From assembly GCA_030612305.1 (NCBI GenBank), contig JAUWOG010000005.1, positions 1 through 17,019 of the forward strand: 17,019 nt of DNA. The letters run 5' to 3'. The translations under genes were made by a program, and so were the position numbers. The notes under the pieces are model-generated. The model saw nothing but the letters and a program-made list of their open reading frames with translations. It made no database searches and was not told the origin of the DNA. Of the stretch, positions 1-7,225 are shown piece by piece; position 1 is the stretch's first letter; every line of letters starts with the position of its first letter. This stretch comes from Armatimonadota bacterium. GTDB lineage: Bacteria > Armatimonadota > Zipacnadia > Zipacnadales > UBA11051.

Positions 1-74
1 TGCACTTCGAAGCCGGTGAACAGACTGAGCTGATCCTCCGGCATGTCGTACCGTCTCGACAGTTGTGTAGCCAT
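1..74 (-). CDS. 5' end of an unidentified gene, cut by the window edge
   Basis: An ATG at 72-74 opens a reading frame that runs off the window after 24 codons. It begins MATQLSRRYDMPEDQLSLF. It starts 5 nt after the stop of the nucleotidyltransferase gene, which suggests the same operon. The only Shine-Dalgarno-like sequence is an AAGG about 14 nt upstream, which is far. I do not recognise the fragment and assign no function. It could also be a chance open frame, since 24 codons prove little. Confidence 0.42.
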   Translation of the reverse strand, partial: MATQLSRRYDMPEDQLSLFTGFEV

Positions 75-79
75 TGGTG

Positions 80-1168
80 TCACATGAGCCTTATCTGTGC
101 CATGTCTCCTAGTATGAGGTGCAGCGGCGAGCTGTCGTGACCGTCTCCTACGACGCCGACTTGCTGCCCGAGGACGGAGCGCACGCGGCCGCCGGGGAGG
201 TTCTCGATGCGGCCACCGGCCTGGATGACTGCGTCTTCTATCCGGCTGCTACGGACCTGGCAGCCGTCGCCCAGCGATACATGCGGCCCGATGATGGCAT
301 CCTGAAGCACGCAGTTCTCTCCGATGAAGCAGGGCCCGGTGATGACGGTGTTACGGATCCGGCTGCCGGCTCCGAGTTGGAATATGCCGCTGAGCCGGCA
401 CGCCTCGCCGACGTCCCCGTCCACTCGAGCCTCAATGCGGTCCAGGTACAGCCGGTTAGCGCGCAGCAACGCCACCGGCTCGCCTGCATCCTCCCAGAAG
501 CCGCCGAGTATGGTCGCCTCAACACGCCGCCCATTCTCTATCAGCCACTGGATTGCGTCGGTGATTTCATATTCCCCCCGCGCCGAGGGCTGGATACTGC
601 CGATCGCCTCGAAGACCGAACTTGTGAACGCATAGACGCCGACAATGGCGAGGTTGCTCGGGGGGTCTGGCGGCTTCTCGACCAGTCTCTGCACCGAGCC
701 ATCCTCGGCGAGTACGGCGACACCGAAATCCTGTGGATTGGTCACCTCTCGAAGCATCAGCGCGGCCTCAGGTCGCTTCTCGGTGAACTCGTTGACAAAG
801 CCCTCAATGCCGATCTCCAGCAGGTTATCGCCCAGGAACACGATGAAAGGGCTATCCCCGACGAAGTCCCGCGCACAGTTGACGGCGTGCGCCAGACCCA
901 GCGGCTGGCCCTGCACGATGTATGTGGCCTCGATATCCCAGGCGGCGCCGTCACCGACGTAGCGCTGCACGGCCTCGGCCTGGTGCCCCACAATGAGGGC
1001 GACCTCTCTGATACCGGCCTCACGTATGGTGTCCAGCGCTCGGCCCAGCAGCGGCGTCCCCGCCACCGGCAACAAGTGCTTGGGCCGCGAAAAGGTCAAC
1101 GGCCTCAGTCGCGTACCCTCTCCGGCACACAATATGACTGCCTTCATCTCACTCTTCATCTCACTCAT
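80..1168 (-). CDS. rmlA: Glucose-1-phosphate thymidylyltransferase-like sugar nucleotidyltransferase (long RmlA/StrD type)
   Basis: This 362-residue cytoplasmic enzyme should join a sugar 1-phosphate to an NTP, giving an NDP-sugar and pyrophosphate for cell-surface glycans or nucleotide-sugar pools. The N-terminal GT-A fold shows CAGEGTRLRPLT (residues 14-25), the PKHLLPVAG loop (29-37), GQPLGLAHAV (87-96), the metal-binding GDN (113-115), EKP (164-166) and GEYEITDAI (198-206). Residues from about 250 to 345 form hexapeptide-like left-handed beta-helix repeats, which is what separates the long form from short RmlA. Glucose and dTTP are the family default; archaeal-type UDP-sugar enzymes share these motifs, so the exact substrate is open. 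The start is ambiguous: in-frame ATGs lie at 1168, 1159 and 1147, and the last gives the usual MKAVIL start. It follows the M50 protease gene by 52 nt. Confidence 0.88.
   Translation of the reverse strand: MSEMKSEMKAVILCAGEGTRLRPLTFSRPKHLLPVAGTPLLGRALDTIREAGIREVALIVGHQAEAVQRYVGDGAAWDIEATYIVQGQPLGLAHAVNCARDFVGDSPFIVFLGDNLLEIGIEGFVNEFTEKRPEAALMLREVTNPQDFGVAVLAEDGSVQRLVEKPPDPPSNLAIVGVYAFTSSVFEAIGSIQPSARGEYEITDAIQWLIENGRRVEATILGGFWEDAGEPVALLRANRLYLDRIEARVDGDVGEACRLSGIFQLGAGSRIRNTVITGPCFIGENCVLQDAIIGPHVSLGDGCQVRSSRIEDAVIQAGGRIENLPGGRVRSVLGQQVGVVGDGHDSSPLHLILGDMAQIRLM
1142..1165 (-). repeat. Tandem 12-bp duplication over the start of the nucleotidyltransferase gene
   Basis: On the minus strand AGTGAGATGAAG occurs twice, back to back, at codons 2-9. 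It makes the N-terminus read MSEMKSEMKA and supplies two extra ATG codons. It looks like a small slippage duplication. The family's usual start corresponds to the last ATG, at 1147. Confidence 0.85.
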
Positions 1169-1220
1169 GGGCCGACAACTCCCCAGCTACGCAACAGGCC
1201 TTTCTGAGCAACGATCCGCT

Positions 1221-1862
1221 TCATAGGAAGAGCCAGTACCCCAGCGGCATGCCGCTGAGCAATTCAAATGCCGCGTTGATTGGGAGCATCAACACTCCCG
1301 GCCTGGCAAAGATCACGAATATCGCTCCAATGACAATGAACCGTCCGTACTGTTGCTGGAACATAACGTACTGCGCGGCCTGTTTCGGCGGCAGCAATCC
1401 CTCCAGGATATGCCCGCCGTCCAGCGGCCCTATCGGTATCAGGTTGAAGATAGCCAGCACGCAGTTGGCGTATGCCATGATGGCGACCGCCCCCGTGTAT
1501 GGGCCGGTGATACCCAGCCGCAACAGGCCGGCAAGGAATGCCGCCAGCAGCGCATTGCTCAGCGGCCCCCACAGCGCCACCCAGAGACCGTCTTTGCGCG
1601 GATGAGCGAAATTGCTCGGGTTGACCGGCACCGGCTTCGCCCATCCAAAGCCCGCGAAAATGAACAGCGTCGTCCCGATGGGATCATAGTGGGCAAGCGG
1701 GTTGAGAGTGACCCGACCCATCGCCAGCGCCGTCGTATCACCTGCGGCCAGAGCACGCCGCGCGTGCGCGAACTCATGCACTGTGATGGCCAGAGTCACA
1801 CCCAGCAGCCAGGCTACAAGCTCACCCAGCCCGACCTGTCCCTCTATGTATGAAAACAGCAT
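1221..1862 (-). CDS. Site-2 protease family (peptidase M50) membrane metalloprotease
   Basis: A 213-residue polytopic membrane protein that should cut substrates inside or near the membrane using zinc. The zinc motif HEFAH is at residues 29-33 within the first hydrophobic helix. The third-ligand motif GPLDGG (145-150, with Asp148) follows NLIPI in a later helix, as in M50B proteases. The conserved segment RVTLNPLAHYDPIGT (50-64) and FGWAKPVPVNP (72-82) mark the small S2P subgroup without PDZ domains. Hydrophobic helices lie at about 12-28, 61-75, 95-118, 125-145 and 175-195. Length fits the subgroup. It follows the tRNA nucleotidyltransferase gene by 44 nt and probably shares its transcript. 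The physiological substrate cannot be read from the sequence. Confidence 0.93.
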   Translation of the reverse strand: MLFSYIEGQVGLGELVAWLLGVTLAITVHEFAHARRALAAGDTTALAMGRVTLNPLAHYDPIGTTLFIFAGFGWAKPVPVNPSNFAHPRKDGLWVALWGPLSNALLAAFLAGLLRLGITGPYTGAVAIMAYANCVLAIFNLIPIGPLDGGHILEGLLPPKQAAQYVMFQQQYGRFIVIGAIFVIFARPGVLMLPINAAFELLSGMPLGYWLFL

Positions 1863-1906
1863 GTGATATCCATCTTCCGGCGGCCGCGCAGGCGTCGGGC
1901 ATCATC

Positions 1907-3151
1907 TCAACTGTCCAACACGTGCGCCGCCGCAGTCATTTGCTCTTCACGGTCTGCACCATCATCGAGCTTCGCTTTCAGGGCCGCCTCCAGAGCAGCC
2001 TTGAACGAGGGTCCCGGTCGGTAACCGCGCGCCACCAGGTCATCTCCGGTCACGTCGGCCTCGACATCAGCCAACTCCCGATGGTAGCGTTTCAGGTTGC
2101 TACGCACATTCGCGTTGCCCGCAGCCCATCCGGCCAGCAACGCAGCTCCGACCGACCCCCGCAGACCAGCATATAGTTTACTACTTTCGGACGTCGTTGA
2201 AAAGACTACGTCGGGCGGCTGATGGGCAAGCAACGCCGCCTGTCTGGCCGCCTTCTGCTCCTCCGCCGTAAGCGGCCAACCGGCAAGCCACTGCTCCATC
2301 TCCCCCGGCTCCAGCAGCAGTCCCAGCGTGGCCGCTGTCAGCATACTCGCGTCGGCCCTTATCCCCAGGTCGGCCTGTGCCCGCAAGAGCTCGTCAGCAA
2401 GGACCAGCCGATTGTGCGCTCCGGCGAGACCGAGATGCTCCAGCGCACCCCACCTGCCCAACAGCGCCAGCGTCCATCTGGCAGTCGGTTCAGCAAGCAG
2501 GTACCGCAACTCCGTCACGATGCGCTGGCGCGAGACAGTTGCCGGCGCATTGTCCGCTACCGCCGCTTCCAGCCATTGCGCGGTCGCGCCATCAACCCGC
2601 AACCCAAGCCGCACAGTGAACCTCGCCGCGCGCAGTATTCTCGTCGGGTCGTCAGTGAAGGTCGCCTCATGCAGCCCCTGCAGAAGACCTTGCCGCAGAT
2701 GCCTGTAGCCCTCATACGGGTCGAGCAATTGCCCGAATGTGCGGGGCCTGAGGTCCATGGCGATTGCGTAGATGGTGAAGTCGCGGCGCTTGAGGTCCTC
2801 GATGATGTCGGCACGGCTGACGCATGGCAGAGCCCCGGGCTGGGAGTACGTCTCGCTACGAGTGGCGACGACGTCAAGATGTTTGCCGTCCGCGTAGGTG
2901 ACTGTCGCGCTCTGGAACTCCGGATGCGTCACAACCTGGGCCGTGTCACGGTGGGCCAGGAGGCGGGCAAACTCCAGTGCATCACCTTCAACGGAGATGT
3001 CCGTATCGAGTTCCGAACGCCCCATAATCAGGTCGCGCACGGGCCCTCCGACGAGATGCACGGGCATGATCAGTGTTTCGCCGAGCCGGCCCAGGCCCTG
3101 CAACCATTCCCGTCTGCGCCGAGTTATCCGGCCATCCATCACGAGCCGCAT
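1907..3151 (-). CDS. cca: CCA tRNA nucleotidyltransferase / poly(A) polymerase family (class II)
   Basis: A cytoplasmic enzyme that should build or repair the 3' CCA end of tRNA from CTP and ATP. Visible family motifs (numbering from the GTG at 3163) are VGGPVRD (38-44), the catalytic acidic pair in ELDTDISV (D53, D55), KRRDFTIYAIAMD (125-137), DDPTRILRAARF (171-182) and SRQRIVTELRYLL (211-223). The usual RRDFTINAMA reads RRDFTIYAIA here. After about residue 230 comes a helical region without an evident HD phosphohydrolase motif. Many deep-branching bacteria split the work between CC-adding and A-adding enzymes, and I cannot tell which this is. I prefer the ATG at 3151: a GGGAG lies 11 nt upstream of it, whereas the GTG at 3163 sits on that GGGAG with no spacer. 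It lies 128 nt after lysA. Confidence 0.9.
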   Translation of the reverse strand: MRLVMDGRITRRRREWLQGLGRLGETLIMPVHLVGGPVRDLIMGRSELDTDISVEGDALEFARLLAHRDTAQVVTHPEFQSATVTYADGKHLDVVATRSETYSQPGALPCVSRADIIEDLKRRDFTIYAIAMDLRPRTFGQLLDPYEGYRHLRQGLLQGLHEATFTDDPTRILRAARFTVRLGLRVDGATAQWLEAAVADNAPATVSRQRIVTELRYLLAEPTARWTLALLGRWGALEHLGLAGAHNRLVLADELLRAQADLGIRADASMLTAATLGLLLEPGEMEQWLAGWPLTAEEQKAARQAALLAHQPPDVVFSTTSESSKLYAGLRGSVGAALLAGWAAGNANVRSNLKRYHRELADVEADVTGDDLVARGYRPGPSFKAALEAALKAKLDDGADREEQMTAAAHVLDS

Positions 3152-3224
3152 GTGCGAACACACTCCCGGTAGAGGGAACCTTCAATGGCGTCGGAGGGCA
3201 ACACTGCAGATCGCGGCTCACGCA

Positions 3225-3250
3225 CCTGGAGATGCAATGCGACCTCCAGG
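3225..3250 (-). other. Small hairpin between lysA and the tRNA nucleotidyltransferase gene
   Basis: CCTGGAG and CTCCAGG form a perfect 7-bp stem around a 12-nt loop in the 128-nt gap. There is no T-run on either side, so it is not a convincing terminator. It may be an mRNA processing or stability element, or chance. The rest of the gap shows nothing clear. Confidence 0.3.
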
Positions 3251-3279
3251 AGCGCCACTCATCTCAGGGGTCTCTATCT

Positions 3280-4587
3280 CTAGCCCAGCCGCTCCGGAAC
3301 TACGTCCTGCCGCACGAGGTCCGCCAGTGTTTCCCGGCTGACTATCAGCTCCGCATCACCGTCATTGACCCGCACCATTGCGGGCTTGGTGCAGCGGTTG
3401 TAGTTCGACGCCATCGCGTAAGTATAGGCGCCGGTGCTCTGCACGGCCATTATGTCACCGGGCTGCGGGTCGGCCAGCGCCATCTCCGGGAACAGCGTGT
3501 CCGTCTCGCAATGAGCCCCTGCGACGCGGACGATGACATCGGGGGCAGCGCTGGCGCGGTTGGCTATCAGCGCCTCGTATTCCGCGTCATACAGCGAGGG
3601 ACGCGGGTTGTCTGAGAGGCCGCCGTCCACCGAGACATAGGTGCGAACGCCCGGTATCCTCTTGATGACACCGATAGTGTAGAGTGTAATCCCGGCCTCC
3701 CCGACAATGGAACGACCCGGTTCGAGAATCAACTCCGGCATCGGCATATTGTGCTCGTCGCACGCTTGCCTCAACTCGGCACAGATGTCATCGGCCAGCT
3801 TCTCGATAGTCGGCGGGACATCGTCCTCACGGTAGCGAATGCCGAGGCCCCCGCCGATGTCGAACTGCTCCGTGACATGGCCTGTCTCGGCGCCGACCTG
3901 GGAGATGAAGCCCATCATCGCCGACGCCGCGCGCGCAAAGGCGTCGGTATGGAGAAGCTGAGAGCCGATATGACAGTGGAAACCGTGCAGCTCGAGGCAA
4001 GGCAGCTCAAGGGCCAGCTTCGTCGCTTCCATAGCTGCACTACTGGCCAGGCCGAGACCAAACTTGCTGTCTTCCTGACCGGTGCGAATCCGCTCATGCG
4101 TATCAGTTTTCACGCCGGGAGCAATGCGGATCAGCAAGTGCGCGTGTGTGTCCAGTTCCCCCGCTATTGCTGATATCTGCCGTATCTCGGGCAGACTGTC
4201 AGCTACGATCCGGTCAACCCGGTTCTCCAGCGCCATCCGGATCAGAGTTTCCTTCTTGAAGTTGCCGTGCAGCTTGATCCTGTCGGTCGGAAACCCGGCC
4301 TCCAGAGTAGTGTACAGCTCCCCCTCGGAGGCCCCGTCAAGGGCCCTCTCTTCCGGCGGCATGATGTTGCAGATGGCCTTGGTGATGAGCGCCTTGGCCG
4401 CGTAGGCGATCTCCGTTCCGGGCAGCCGCTGATCGAAAGCCTGCCGATACCGCCGGCAGTTCTGCCGCACTATCTGCTCATCGAGCACGTACAGCGGCGT
4501 GCCGAACTCGGACGCGAGTTCTACCGTGTCGCAGCCGCCCACCATCAGGTGGCCTTGCGGGCTGATGCACTGGTTCGGTAGCAGCAT
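3280..4587 (-). CDS. lysA: Diaminopimelate decarboxylase
   Basis: A PLP enzyme (435 residues) that converts meso-diaminopimelate to L-lysine and CO2, the last step of bacterial lysine synthesis. Numbering from the ATG at 4587: AYAAKAL holds the PLP lysine (K65), then HGFHCHIGSQ (201-210), FDIGGGLGI (242-250), LEPGRSIV (288-295), VAGAHCETDTLF (355-366) with the active-site Cys360-Glu361, and TGAYTYAMASNYN (385-397). The classic CESGD is CETDT here, a variant I believe occurs in other LysA proteins. The frame stays open upstream to 4752, but GGAGGA 8 nt before the ATG at 4587, and the family's N-terminal length, fix this start. The upstream extension would also run through the terminator hairpin. 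It lies after that terminator, so it probably has its own promoter in 4588-4701, although I found no good promoter match there. Confidence 0.97.
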   Translation of the reverse strand: MLLPNQCISPQGHLMVGGCDTVELASEFGTPLYVLDEQIVRQNCRRYRQAFDQRLPGTEIAYAAKALITKAICNIMPPEERALDGASEGELYTTLEAGFPTDRIKLHGNFKKETLIRMALENRVDRIVADSLPEIRQISAIAGELDTHAHLLIRIAPGVKTDTHERIRTGQEDSKFGLGLASSAAMEATKLALELPCLELHGFHCHIGSQLLHTDAFARAASAMMGFISQVGAETGHVTEQFDIGGGLGIRYREDDVPPTIEKLADDICAELRQACDEHNMPMPELILEPGRSIVGEAGITLYTIGVIKRIPGVRTYVSVDGGLSDNPRPSLYDAEYEALIANRASAAPDVIVRVAGAHCETDTLFPEMALADPQPGDIMAVQSTGAYTYAMASNYNRCTKPAMVRVNDGDAELIVSRETLADLVRQDVVPERLG

Positions 4588-4595
4588 GGATCCGG

Positions 4596-4601
4596 TCCTC
4601 C
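4596..4601 (-). promoter_or_regulatory. Ribosome binding site that decides the lysA start
   Basis: GGAGGA on the minus strand, 8 nt before the ATG at 4587. It is a strong Shine-Dalgarno match with ideal spacing and argues against the longer open frame starting at 4752. Confidence 0.85.
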
Positions 4602-4701
4602 GAAAATTCGTGATACGGCCCTTGGCGAGCTCTCTGCGGCTGGTCACCGGCCGGCGAGCAGTACCTGCGGCCGGCTCGCCATGGTCCCGGTCCCAGCAGG
4701 T

Positions 4702-4738
4702 ACAAAACAACCCCAAGAACGCTCGCGCGCTCTTGAGG
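4702..4738 (-). terminator. Intrinsic terminator after the stalk-domain gene
   Basis: The minus strand folds into a 12-bp stem, CCTCAAGAGCGC with GCGTTCTTGGGG (two G-U pairs, no mismatches), closed by a GCGA tetraloop of the GNRA type. The T-rich tract TTGTTTTGT follows directly. It lies 46 nt after the stop codon at 4785 and 115 nt before the lysA start. The simplest reading is termination of the stalk-gene transcript. A role as a lysA attenuator is possible, but I see no alternative anti-terminator fold. Confidence 0.85.
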
Positions 4739-4784
4739 CTGTCAGTCATCATCGGTACGCCGTCAGCAGGACAACGCCGCCTAC

Positions 4785-7031
4785 CTAGAAGTCGTTGCTT
4801 GTCACGACGATCTGCTGAGTAGCCGGGTTGTAGGTTATCGTCAGGTCCAGCGTGTCGGCGATGAACTGCAGCGGCAGCATCGTCCGGCCGCGTTTCACGT
4901 ACGGCGCCAACTCTACGTGCCGCTTCGTCCCGTTCACGTCAATGTTGGGATCACCTATCGTCAAGTGCATGTCGGCGGTGGCACTGATAGCCCGCACTTC
5001 CTTTGTTATCGGGAACCAGTACAGTACCCCGTCGGTGTGCTCGAACAGCTCGCGGAGCGGACCCGTCGCAATCCCGCTCACGGTTTCCGGCGCTGTCCGT
5101 ACCTCGAGCGCATCGCCGTCGAAGATGATGGCGATGTCCTTGACCCTGGACTTGACAGCCGCCAGGTCCGGTATCCCGGGCGTAGTAGTGCCGGCCGGCG
5201 AACTGGGGAGTTCACCCTTGGGCAGCATTGCCAGAGAGCCACGGCTGCTTGACGCAGGGCTCGGCTTCACCACGGCTGTCTCCACCTTCGCGGGCCCTGT
5301 CGTGCGTGCCCACAGGGATGCAGCTATCACACCATCGCCGGGCATGATCGTGCTCACGGCTCGGAATGTCGGGATCGTCTTGTCGAGACTGGCCACCGAG
5401 GGCGCAGTGGACGACAGCGGCTTGACTACCTGCGGCACGGATGCCTGTTGGCCGGCGGCCTTCACATCACTGGGTGCCGGGTGGGAGCTTGTGGCGCTCG
5501 GCGGCGTGGCCCGGGGTGTGCCCGAAGAGATCGCGAACAGCGCTCCGGGCTCGGCGGTCTTCACGCTGAGCGCCGCAATCCGGCCGTACTCTACGCTGCC
5601 CACTAGCGGCGCTATGCCGGGTCGTTCAACGATCAATGTCGGGCTCGGCGGAACCACTTTGGCCCCGCCTGCAATCGCGATCTGGCGGGTCGGCACAACC
5701 GGGTCTGTTGCCAGTGTCGGCAGCCTCCCAACGTTGCTCGAACTCTCCGGCGCGGTTGCAGAAGGCGATGTCCGGCGAACCACCGCAAGGCCGCTCTGGC
5801 GGGGTGAGGCCCGGCCGATCTCGACGGGCTTGCTCCTCCCGAATTCGGTGATAGCGATCCCTGGCGCCACGGGGCTCTCAGGCACCCTCACTACCTTCCC
5901 GGGATATCCCAGGCGGGGAGCTGAGGTGTAGTCTGCGCTGGTGCTCAAATCGAACTCGATGGGGCTCTGCCGGCCTGTCACTGGCAGCGCCGAGGTGGCT
6001 GTCAGGGCCGGCTTCTCAACCGCCTCTGGGGGGCCCGTGACTCCGGCCACGGATGTGGACACTTCCTGCCCGACGACGGGCGACTTGGCAGATGCCGGTG
6101 GTGGCGTGGGGACCGGCGGCCCTGACGGGAGCACTACTACAGCAGGCGGGGCCGTCGGTGAGGGTGTCACAGGCGGCTGGACTACGGCGGGCGGAGTCTG
6201 CTGCCGAACGACTACCGGGGCCGGCACAACCGCGGGCGTCGGAGTTATCGGAGGCTGCGTGGTGGTCATGGGCCGTGCCGGCTGTGATGCCGTCTCGGCC
6301 GTCTCCATCCGCGTCATGGCATGGTTCTCGACGAAGACGGTTATCTGTGCCGACCGCGCCTCGTTATCTGCCGCGTCCACCGCCACCGCTTCCAGCACAT
6401 GGATGCCGTCGGTGGTCTTGCTCGTGTCCCACTGGTCGTAGTACGGCGCGGAGTTGTAGATCATCTTGTGGAGGCGGCCGTCAATGTAAAAATAGACCTG
6501 CTCCACACGGACGTTATCCCGCGCCTCGGCACGTATCTCAACCCAATCCGACAACTTCGCGCCTTGTGCGGGATAGTAGATGTTTATCGTCGGCGGGATG
6601 ACGTCTGTGCCGCCGGTGCCGGGCTGAGTCGTCTCGGTCACGGCTCTGCGCACGGTGACAGAGATCGTCGCACTCCCGCTGGCACCCGCGCTGTCAATGG
6701 CCTTGGCGGAAATGGCGTGGCTCGTCGCTGCGGCGAAGCTGAAATCCCACGAGAAGGACTTCTCGCCGGACTTCTCGGGCGCGGCCAGGTTCTCTTTCCT
6801 CACCAGCTCGTTGTCAATGTAGATCTCCAGCCGCGTGATCGCCGCATCGGTGTTGCTGGAGTAGGCGATGTCCATCCAGATTTCGCCGCTCACAATCTGG
6901 CCCTGTTGGGGTTTGAGGATCTGTACTACGGGGCCCGCGAAGGCAGTTGTCGGCGCCACCGACATGAGGATGAAGCTGGCCAATAGAAGCGCATATAGAT
7001 ACGACGAACACAGGGACCTGAGGTTTGACAT
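4785..7031 (-). CDS. Secreted protein with two Ig-like domains, a long disordered linker and a C-terminal stalk (copper amine oxidase N-terminal-like) domain
   Basis: A 748-residue exported protein with no enzymatic motif. Residues 1-32 form a signal peptide: SNLRS, a hydrophobic core YLYALLLASFILMSV, and a likely cut after AFA. Residues 33-128 and 143-232 are two bacterial Ig-like beta domains; each has an EIYIDNEL- or VYFYIDGRL-type strand and ends in a D-x-A-x-x (A/S) turn (AIDSAGASGS, AVDAADNEAR). Residues 233-330 are very rich in Pro, Val and Thr. Residues 330-635 are low-complexity Ser/Thr/Ala/Pro sequence, probably disordered. Residues 640-748 match the stalk domain, ending GRTMLPLQFIADTLDLTITY followed by a final beta strand. 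No membrane anchor, LPXTG or lipobox is seen, so attachment would be through the linker or stalk. A role in cell-envelope or exopolymer binding is inference. Confidence 0.88.
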   Translation of the reverse strand: MSNLRSLCSSYLYALLLASFILMSVAPTTAFAGPVVQILKPQQGQIVSGEIWMDIAYSSNTDAAITRLEIYIDNELVRKENLAAPEKSGEKSFSWDFSFAAATSHAISAKAIDSAGASGSATISVTVRRAVTETTQPGTGGTDVIPPTINIYYPAQGAKLSDWVEIRAEARDNVRVEQVYFYIDGRLHKMIYNSAPYYDQWDTSKTTDGIHVLEAVAVDAADNEARSAQITVFVENHAMTRMETAETASQPARPMTTTQPPITPTPAVVPAPVVVRQQTPPAVVQPPVTPSPTAPPAVVVLPSGPPVPTPPPASAKSPVVGQEVSTSVAGVTGPPEAVEKPALTATSALPVTGRQSPIEFDLSTSADYTSAPRLGYPGKVVRVPESPVAPGIAITEFGRSKPVEIGRASPRQSGLAVVRRTSPSATAPESSSNVGRLPTLATDPVVPTRQIAIAGGAKVVPPSPTLIVERPGIAPLVGSVEYGRIAALSVKTAEPGALFAISSGTPRATPPSATSSHPAPSDVKAAGQQASVPQVVKPLSSTAPSVASLDKTIPTFRAVSTIMPGDGVIAASLWARTTGPAKVETAVVKPSPASSSRGSLAMLPKGELPSSPAGTTTPGIPDLAAVKSRVKDIAIIFDGDALEVRTAPETVSGIATGPLRELFEHTDGVLYWFPITKEVRAISATADMHLTIGDPNIDVNGTKRHVELAPYVKRGRTMLPLQFIADTLDLTITYNPATQQIVVTSNDF

Positions 7032-7095
7032 CGTGGCTATGGCCTCCCTGACTTCAGTTTGTGCTGCAATAATACCGGAGCCATACTAGTTTCCT

Positions 7096-7147
7096 CAGGT
7101 GGGACGCCGCACCGTGCTGTCTCGTGCGGGTCCAGGCTTTCCACCTG
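7096..7147 (-). promoter_or_regulatory. Structured 5' leader element before the stalk-domain gene
   Basis: The minus strand forms nested stems: CAGGTGG (7147-7141) with CCACCTG (7102-7096), then GAC with GTC, then CCGCAC with GTGCGG around an 11-nt loop. An 8-nt AAAGCCTG sits unpaired on the 5' side and one C is bulged. That makes 16 perfect Watson-Crick pairs in 52 nt, about 65 nt upstream of the ATG and downstream of a promoter candidate. It matches no riboswitch consensus I can recall. It could be a regulatory leader, a protein-binding site or an mRNA stabiliser. Confidence 0.5.
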
Positions 7148-7177
7148 CCTGATACGTCAGTCATTCTGGCAAGTTAG

Positions 7178-7207
7178 ACCGTAGCACACCCAGAGGCCAG
7201 ATGTCAA
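7178..7207 (-). promoter_or_regulatory. Promoter candidate for the stalk-domain gene
   Basis: A perfect -35 TTGACA (7207-7202), an 18-bp spacer and a poor -10 TACGGT (7183-7178) on the minus strand. Transcription would begin near 7171 and give a leader of about 140 nt that contains the 7096-7147 fold. The weak -10 suggests an activator-dependent promoter, or a chance -35. Confidence 0.4.
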
Positions 7208-7224
7208 GGCATCTGACGCCTCTG
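7191..7224 (-). other. Hairpin just after the response regulator stop codon
   Basis: CAGAGGC with GCCTCTG (7 bp) stacks on CAGATG with CATCTG (6 bp), with a 2-nt bulge and a 6-nt loop. It starts 1 nt after the response regulator stop (7226-7228). There is no T-run on the minus strand, so it is either a weak or Rho-assisted terminator or an inverted repeat for a DNA-binding protein. The -35 TTGACA of the next promoter candidate lies in its loop and 3' arm. Confidence 0.5.
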
Positions 7225-7225
7225 A

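Noticed and set aside
119..1207. Long plus-strand open frame opposite the sugar nucleotidyltransferase gene
   Set aside because: Its protein has no recognisable motif and is rich in Gln, Arg and Pro, as expected for the reverse of a GC-rich gene; the minus strand carries clear RmlA motifs.
2222..3172. 316-residue plus-strand open frame opposite the tRNA nucleotidyltransferase gene
   Set aside because: Low-complexity Arg/Gln/Pro sequence without motifs; the minus strand has the full set of class II nucleotidyltransferase motifs.
4588..4784. Lysine riboswitch in the lysA leader
   Set aside because: I looked for the L-box core pattern and found none; the only strong structure is a terminator hairpin that fits the end of the upstream gene.
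7032..7225. c-di-GMP, SAM, glycine or ZTP riboswitch in the leader of the surface-protein gene
   Set aside because: The stems are real, but the conserved cores of these classes as I remember them do not match; it is kept only as an unclassified structured element.
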